A stretch of DNA of 11,234 nucleotides from the NCBI GenBank assembly GCA_020853655.1, contig JADYYL010000265.1, forward strand, positions 1 to 11,234. Direction: 5' to 3'. Position numbers and translations under genes: made by a program. Position 1 is the stretch's first letter, and each line of letters starts with the position of its first letter. Source of the DNA: Deltaproteobacteria bacterium. GTDB taxonomy: Bacteria; Bdellovibrionota_C; UBA2361; SZUA-149; JADYYL01. The notes below the pieces were generated by a model. It ran no database searches, was not told the DNA's origin, and saw only the letters and a list, made by a program, of their open reading frames with translations. Below, piece after piece: positions 6,265 to 11,234 of the stretch.

Positions 6265-7772
6265 CGATGGAAACTGGAGAGCGACCGGATCGGGCAAGTA
6301 TTGAACGCGTCGCTCAACTCTCGACGCTTCCGGTTGGACGACACGTGCACGTTTCGGGGATCTGTGGCACCGGCGTTTCGGCCGTCGCCGTACTTCTCAA
6401 GCAGATGGGCTATCGCGTCACGGGGAGCGATAAAGCTTTTTATCCTCCGATGGGTGACGTCGCGCGCCAAACGGCGACAAAGCTGTACACGGGATACAGC
6501 GAGGAAAATCTCGAAGAACGTCCGGACTTCGTGATCATCGGAAATAATCTGAGTCGCGGTAATCCAGAAGTCGAGCGCGTTCTCCGTGAGAGCATCCCCT
6601 ATGCCTCGATGCCGGAGGCCTTCGCGGCGCTCCTCATTCGCGATCGCGAGTCTTGCCCGAATTCTGTCGTCGTCTGCGGCACGCACGGAAAGACGACGAC
6701 CTCGGCTGCGACGACAACGATGCTCGACCGCGCAGGTCGGAAGCCCGGCTTCTTCATCGGTGGGCTTCCGAACGATCTTCCCACTACGATTCGCGCGGTC
6801 GATGAGTCGATCCCTCCGGCGCAGCGAGTCGTCGTGCTCGAAGGGGACGAATACGACAGTGCATTCTTTGCCAAATGGTCGAAGTTCCATTCTTATCGCG
6901 CGGATATCGCGATCATCACGAGTCTCGAGTTCGATCACGCCGACATCTTCCAATCGATCGACGATATCGTTTTGGAGTTTACGTCGCTTGTCTCGAAGGT
7001 TCCGCCGTCGGGTCTTGTGTTGCTGTGGGATGGAGAGCCCCGCCTGAAGGATCTCGCCCAGCAGTGGCGTTCGATCACGAAGGCTCCGATCGAATTCTAC
7101 GGCGACGATCCCTCCTCTTCGTATCGACTGCTCTCCCGCTCAGGTAGCGATCAGCAGCAGATTCACATGTCGTTGCGCGGAACGGAGATCACGGTTTCGA
7201 CGACGATGACCGGTCACCACAACGCGCTGAATCTCCTTGCCGCGGCGACCGTGGGACACCGTCTCGGACTCGCTCCCGAGCTCATTGGGACGAGTGTTTC
7301 TGCATTCACCGGAGTGCGCCGGCGGCAGAACGTGGTCGAAGAACGACACGGCCGGACGCTCATCGAAGATTTCGCGCATCATCCGACGGCGGTTCGCGTG
7401 ACGTTGAACGGGCTCCGGGAGCGCTACCCGGACCGTCGGCTCATCGCGGTGTTCGAGCCGCGCTCGAACACAAGTCGGCGTGGCTTCTTCCAAAAGGAAT
7501 ACGCCGAGAGCTTTGGTTCGGCAGACGTCGTGATTCTTCAGGATGTCGCAGATGCTGGGGGCTACACGAAATACCAAGACTCGGTGACCCCGCTTGACGT
7601 TTCGAAGATCGCCTCCGAACTGAAATTGCACGGCAAGATCGCCGAGGTGTTCCCGAAGGCCGAGGATATTGCCTCGTTCCTCGATGCCTTCATGGAGAGC
7701 GGCGACGTCATCGTCTGTATGTCGAACGGGGATTTCGGCGGACTCGTTCCCGAACTCGCCGCGCTCCTGTGA
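6261..7772 (+). CDS. mpl: UDP-N-acetylmuramate:L-Ala-gamma-D-Glu-meso-DAP ligase
   Basis: Mpl is a cytoplasmic Mur-family ligase that re-attaches the recovered tripeptide L-Ala-D-Glu-meso-DAP to UDP-MurNAc, ATP-dependently, in murein recycling. The 503-residue product has the N-terminal nucleotide-binding HVSGICGTG (30-38), then GSDKAFYPPM (55-64), whose YPPM distinguishes Mpl from MurC. The ATP P-loop is GTHGKTTT (140-147), followed by EGDEYDSAF (194-202) with the metal-site acidic residues, SLEFDHADI, GHHNALN and EDFAHHPTAV with H373 and H374. E. coli Mpl is 457 residues; the extra length includes about 25 residues before the first strand. ATG 6261 overlaps the stop of the nuclease gene; ATG 6267 is a possible alternative start. 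The enzyme implies a meso-DAP peptidoglycan. Confidence 0.95.
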   Translation: MTMETGERPDRASIERVAQLSTLPVGRHVHVSGICGTGVSAVAVLLKQMGYRVTGSDKAFYPPMGDVARQTATKLYTGYSEENLEERPDFVIIGNNLSRGNPEVERVLRESIPYASMPEAFAALLIRDRESCPNSVVVCGTHGKTTTSAATTTMLDRAGRKPGFFIGGLPNDLPTTIRAVDESIPPAQRVVVLEGDEYDSAFFAKWSKFHSYRADIAIITSLEFDHADIFQSIDDIVLEFTSLVSKVPPSGLVLLWDGEPRLKDLAQQWRSITKAPIEFYGDDPSSSYRLLSRSGSDQQQIHMSLRGTEITVSTTMTGHHNALNLLAAATVGHRLGLAPELIGTSVSAFTGVRRRQNVVEERHGRTLIEDFAHHPTAVRVTLNGLRERYPDRRLIAVFEPRSNTSRRGFFQKEYAESFGSADVVILQDVADAGGYTKYQDSVTPLDVSKIASELKLHGKIAEVFPKAEDIASFLDAFMESGDVIVCMSNGDFGGLVPELAALL

Positions 7773-7878
7773 TTCGCCTTCTCGCTCGGATGTAAAGAAC
7801 CCTGAGCAGACTCGAACATAGAAAAGTACCTCCTCGTCGTACTCGCGGACATCACGAACACCTAAGGAATTTCCGACG

Positions 7879-8463
7879 ATGCCGTGGAAAGCGCTTTTCG
7901 GCGGATTATCCGTCGCGGTCGAGATTGCGACGATCTTCCCCTACATCCTGAAGACGATTCGGGGCGTCGTTCGCCCTCACAGCTTTTCCTGGCTTATCTG
8001 GGCTATCAGTCTGGCCGTGAACGCAGCCGCGCAGATCGTCAGCGGCGCGGGCGCCGGATCGTGGCTCATGACGTGGTGCTCGTTCACCTGTCTCGTCGTC
8101 TTTGGACTCTCGCTCCGCTACAGCGAGATTCGCTGGACGCGTACTGACTACGGTTTCCTCGCCGCCGCGCTTCTCGCGACTCTCGCCTGGCCGATTGTTG
8201 ATGACCCGCTGCCGTCAGTGCTGCTCCTGACAGCTATAGATCTCCTCGGGTACGGCCCCACACTTCGCAAAGTCTGGCATCGACCGGACGAGGAAGATCT
8301 GACGTTCTGGTGCTTTGTCGTCGTGAAGTTTGCGTTATCGATCGCTGCACTTGAACATTACTCACTGACGACCTGGCTCTATCCGTTCACGTGTGGCGTT
8401 GTCATCAACGTGGTGCTCGTGTCGATGATCGTTTTTCGGCGAAGGGCGCTCGGGCTTTCCTGA
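7879..8463 (+). CDS. Seven-helix membrane protein with two PQ-loop/SWEET-like halves
   Basis: The 194-residue, very hydrophobic protein has about seven predicted membrane segments (roughly 5-25, 34-55, 59-81, 91-107, 112-130, 141-160, 163-187), arranged 3-1-3. The two triplets look like repeats: PYILKTIRGVVRPHSFSW in the first and YGPTLRKVWHRPDEEDLTFW in the second both place a proline eleven residues after a tyrosine, at the helix 1-2 turn. This resembles the PQ-loop/SWEET transporter fold. Bacterial SemiSWEETs usually have a single three-helix unit, so the double form is notable. The stretch RPHSFSWLIW, with GAGAGSW later, is typical of uncharacterised bacterial relatives as I remember them; no search was possible. 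The substrate is unknown. The start at ATG 7879 has AAGGA about ten bases upstream. It follows mpl by 106 bp and may share its transcript. Confidence 0.75.
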   Translation: MPWKALFGGLSVAVEIATIFPYILKTIRGVVRPHSFSWLIWAISLAVNAAAQIVSGAGAGSWLMTWCSFTCLVVFGLSLRYSEIRWTRTDYGFLAAALLATLAWPIVDDPLPSVLLLTAIDLLGYGPTLRKVWHRPDEEDLTFWCFVVVKFALSIAALEHYSLTTWLYPFTCGVVINVVLVSMIVFRRRALGLS

Positions 8464-8476
8464 ACCGGAGCATGCC

Positions 8477-8827
8477 TTAACGTTCATTGTCGGCCGCTCG
8501 CCGACGCCTTCCTAAGAGATTGAGTAAAGAGAATCGGCTCCTCGTTGTGGCCTGCTCTTGTATGACTTGTGAGGGGAAGAATGTGTACCCTTGTCCAGGC
8601 AGTGCGACAGGAGCCTGCGGTGCGGGAAGGACGCTGAGTATTCGAATCTCGGTGGAGTCCAGGAATCGCATCTTCTCAGACGCCCGGATCTCTTCCGTGA
8701 TTCGCGTCTCGACAGTGTGCGCGGCAATCAGATCGGATTCGGTGTCGACCCAGCGCGTCGCGACGAAACCCTGCAATTCGGAGCCGAGTTGAATCGGTTC
8801 AGCGGAGACTCGCACTTGGAAAATCAT
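8477..8827 (-). CDS. Small conserved-looking protein of unknown function
   Basis: The 116-residue product has no signal peptide, membrane helix or catalytic motif that I recognise. It starts with a strand-like MIFQVRVSAEPI, continues with GFVATRWVDTES and a charged helical stretch (about 35-52, IAAHTVETRITEEIRASE), and ends in a basic NLLGRRRRAADNER tail. A GGGAG seven to eight bases before the ATG supports it as a real gene. It lies 99 bp downstream of priA on the same strand, so it could be read from the priA transcript. It converges on the SWEET-like gene with only 13 bases between stops and no terminator in the gap. Function cannot be inferred. Confidence 0.65.
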   Translation of the reverse strand: MIFQVRVSAEPIQLGSELQGFVATRWVDTESDLIAAHTVETRITEEIRASEKMRFLDSTEIRILSVLPAPQAPVALPGQGYTFFPSQVIQEQATTRSRFSLLNLLGRRRRAADNER

Positions 8828-8926
8828 ATCTCTTCTCCCGAGAATCCATCGACGCCAGGCTTCTGCAGACCCGGAGGTCAGTAATCCGCTCCATCTCCAA
8901 TCCTCAACGATCGGTCTCGGCCTTCG

Positions 8927-11173
8927 CTACAACATATCAACCGCGTCAATGTCGACGACGAGTCGGAACGCCGGCTTTGCACGACGAGATCCTTTCCACT
9001 CGTTGAGTTCACGCGCAAGTCTCGACAGCGCCGTCGCTGACGGACACTTGACGAGCAAATGGAAACGGAATCGGCCGCGGAGGCGCTCCTGAGGCGCTGG
9101 CGCGGGCCCGAGCACCTGCATGCGAAATGGGATCTCCTCGTCCTCGACTCCCTCTCGTTCTGCGGTCTGACGTTTGATCAGCTCCTGCGCCATGCGCGCG
9201 ACGAGCTGCGCGGCTTCGAGTGCTTCGTCCTTGAGCGGAGCCGAGACAACGAGCCGCATCAATCGACCATACGGTGGGTAATGCAGCTTTTTGCGGCGGT
9301 CGAGTTCGAATCGTGCAAACGCGCGAAAGCGTCCGACGACCGTCGCGACGATCGTCGGGTGGTGCGGCTCACGGGTCTGTACGATCACGCGCCCGGGCTC
9401 ACTTCCGCGGCCTGCGCGACCAGCGGCTTGTGTGATGAGTTGATAGACCTTCTCGCTGGATCGGAAGTCTGGAATATGGAGCCCAACGTCGGCGTTGATG
9501 ATACCGACCAGCGTGACTCCTGGAAGGTCATGACCCTTCGCGATCATTTGTGTTCCGACGAGCATCTGAGCGGCGCCGCTCCTCATCTCGCCAAGAATGC
9601 GCCGATAAGCATCCTTCTTGGTGACCGTGTCACGGTCCATCTGGACAATCCTCGTCTCCGGAAACAGTGTCTCGAGTTCCGATACGACGCGTTCCGTTCC
9701 CCCGCCGATGTGCAACATCTTTCCGTACTCTTCCCAGTCCCCATCGTCGTCGCCTTCGTATCGAACGCGCTTGGGATCTCGGCATTCTTTGCAGTGCGAT
9801 GGGACGGGCATCGAGAAGTCGCAGTAGTGACAGAGCGCGATCTCTTTCCTTCGGTGGTAGGTAAGCGTGACAGAGCAGTGTGGACAGCTCAGCGACTCGC
9901 CGCAGGTGCCGCACTGGAGGTAGCTCGAGAAGCCTCGTCGGTTGTAGAGGATGATGACCTGCTCGCGTTTCGCCAACGTTTCACTGATCAGCTCGTGTAG
10001 CCTCGGCGAGATGTTCTCCGAAGGCATATCCCTTCGCTTCACCTCTCGCAGGTTCACGACCTCGATCGCAGGGAGCGGACGAGTGGAGACTCGCGTCGGC
10101 ATCTCAAGAAGGTGATACCGCTTCCTGCTGGCATTCAAGATCGATTCAAACGATGGCGTGGCAGAGCCGAGAATCGTTGGCGCGCCTGTCAGCTTCCCGC
10201 GAACGAGGGCAACGTCTCGAGCGTGATAGCGCAGTCCCTCAGCCTGTTTGTAGGATGTCTCGTGCTCTTCATCGACGATCACCAGGCCGAGGTCTTGCAC
10301 GGGTGCGAAGATCGCTGAACGCGCACCAATGACGACTCGCAGCTCCCCCCGGAGCACCCGTTGCCATGTGTTCCATCTCTCGCTCGCACCCACTTCGCTG
10401 TGGAGGACGGCGAGCTCGCAGTCGAGACGTGAGGAAAATTGGTCGAAAAGTTGGGGTGTCAGCGCAATTTCCGGAACGACGACGATCGCACTCTTCCCGA
10501 TGGCGAGCGCCGATTCGATGGCGCGGATGTACACTTCGGTCTTTCCACTTCCCGTTACGCCGAAGAGAAGGAAGGGCTGAAACGTTCTGTCCTCGATCGC
10601 CTTGACGAGGGTGCTCGTTGCCTCCGACTGTGATGCCGTCAGTTCTGGCGCACCCTTCTTCGCCTGTTCGTCGATCTCGGGGTTTTGGATTGCGCGCTTT
10701 CTTGGTGCCCGCTTTGGCGGGAGGAACTGAGCATCGAGCTCCTTGAGCACCGAGTTCGGAAGCGGGATCGCCGTCTCCAGAACATCCACCAGCGGTACTC
10801 CGTAGTAGTCCGCCATCCATTGAAAGAGAGGCAGCATCTCCGGACGGAAGGCTGGGAGCGACGCGAGAATAGGCTTGAGACGGGTTGAAAGCTCGCCGCT
10901 GTCGAGAAGTGAGAGCTGCTCTGCCTCTGCGGGCCGTCGATCCGTTGGAATCTCAACAGGTTGCACGGGCAAGCCCTGATCGCTCACCACCCAGCCGAGC
11001 CTAGGGGAAGCTCCGAGCTCAACTCTCACGATCGATCCGATACGAGCCGATACCCCCTCAGGAACACTATATGTGAGCGGTTGCGGAAGCCCGTCGATAA
11101 CGACGGTGACGAGGGTATCCCCTCGAACGGCTTCCTCAACGGGTTGTACCTGACGGTCGGCGGGGAGCATCAC
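8927..11173 (-). CDS. priA: Primosomal protein N' (replication restart helicase)
   Basis: PriA is a 3'-to-5' superfamily 2 DNA helicase that recognises abandoned forks and D-loops and reloads the replicative helicase. The product is 748 residues against 732 in E. coli and appears complete. An N-terminal 3' DNA-binding domain (about 18-115) is followed by Walker A GVTGSGKTE (205-213), the Walker B/DEAH-type box DEEH (301-304), GSATPSFES (336-344) and NRRGFSSYLQC (411-421). Eight zinc cysteines lie at 421, 424, 430, 433, 448, 451, 461 and 464. The C-terminal helicase half includes GTQMIAKGHDLPGV and the QAAGRAGRG motif. The segment after the last cysteine pair carries an acidic insertion, RYEGDDDGDWEEYGKM (471-486), before GGTERV. 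The first codon is GTG 11173 with ATG directly after it; neither has a strong Shine-Dalgarno. Confidence 0.97.
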   Translation of the reverse strand: MMLPADRQVQPVEEAVRGDTLVTVVIDGLPQPLTYSVPEGVSARIGSIVRVELGASPRLGWVVSDQGLPVQPVEIPTDRRPAEAEQLSLLDSGELSTRLKPILASLPAFRPEMLPLFQWMADYYGVPLVDVLETAIPLPNSVLKELDAQFLPPKRAPRKRAIQNPEIDEQAKKGAPELTASQSEATSTLVKAIEDRTFQPFLLFGVTGSGKTEVYIRAIESALAIGKSAIVVVPEIALTPQLFDQFSSRLDCELAVLHSEVGASERWNTWQRVLRGELRVVIGARSAIFAPVQDLGLVIVDEEHETSYKQAEGLRYHARDVALVRGKLTGAPTILGSATPSFESILNASRKRYHLLEMPTRVSTRPLPAIEVVNLREVKRRDMPSENISPRLHELISETLAKREQVIILYNRRGFSSYLQCGTCGESLSCPHCSVTLTYHRRKEIALCHYCDFSMPVPSHCKECRDPKRVRYEGDDDGDWEEYGKMLHIGGGTERVVSELETLFPETRIVQMDRDTVTKKDAYRRILGEMRSGAAQMLVGTQMIAKGHDLPGVTLVGIINADVGLHIPDFRSSEKVYQLITQAAGRAGRGSEPGRVIVQTREPHHPTIVATVVGRFRAFARFELDRRKKLHYPPYGRLMRLVVSAPLKDEALEAAQLVARMAQELIKRQTAEREGVEDEEIPFRMQVLGPAPAPQERLRGRFRFHLLVKCPSATALSRLARELNEWKGSRRAKPAFRLVVDIDAVDML

Positions 11174-11234
11174 GGTCTGTGTTTGCGCTGAGCAAATCGC
11201 GGCATCTTTTTGGTCCGAAGGGTTATCAATACAT

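Noticed and set aside
9059..10000. 313-residue plus-strand open frame inside priA
   Set aside because: It is an antisense shadow of the well-supported priA coding sequence, which has intact helicase and zinc motifs across this stretch.

Overview
The window is a bacterial chromosomal segment of moderately high GC, dominated by housekeeping genes of a diderm that makes a meso-diaminopimelate cell wall. Mpl, the murein tripeptide ligase, and a PEP-CTERM surface protein with a sortable C-terminus both point to a Gram-negative envelope. The phylum cannot be fixed from this sequence. The pgpH-ybeY gene order, an RF2 gene with a programmed frameshift and the PEP-CTERM protein are shared by several diderm groups.

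Layout. At 1-909 (+) are the 3' end of a PgpH/YqfF-type HD phosphohydrolase and ybeY, which overlap by an unusually long 185 bp. A sigma70-like promoter at 1046-1074 precedes prfB (1104-2229, +), whose reading frame is complete only with a +1 shift at the CTT-TGA-C site at 1185-1191. From the prfB stop codon to about 2840 lies a 0.6-kb cluster of imperfect palindromic repeat units. Their stems are kept by paired (compensatory) changes between copies. A strong intrinsic terminator (2970-3001) serves the convergent PEP-CTERM gene (3026-3832, -). About 1 kb without a credible gene follows (3833-4860), holding a 14-bp tandem array, a hairpin and a degenerate 18-bp tandem array that runs almost to the next gene. 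A beta-CASP metallo-beta-lactamase nuclease (4861-6264, +) overlaps mpl (6261-7772, +) by the four bases ATGA. A seven-helix SWEET/PQ-loop-like membrane protein (7879-8463, +) converges on a small unrecognised gene (8477-8827, -), which lies downstream of priA (8927-11173, -).

How the genes work together. pgpH, ybeY, prfB and the beta-CASP nuclease concern nucleotide signalling, rRNA maturation, translation termination and RNA processing. mpl recycles cell-wall peptide and priA restarts stalled replication forks. The PEP-CTERM protein would need an exosortase encoded elsewhere.

The least explained parts are the palindromic repeat cluster after prfB, the repeat-rich region between the divergent PEP-CTERM and nuclease genes, the long pgpH/ybeY overlap, and the 3-1-3 helix layout of the SWEET-like protein. 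No phage, CRISPR, transposase or defence system is visible.
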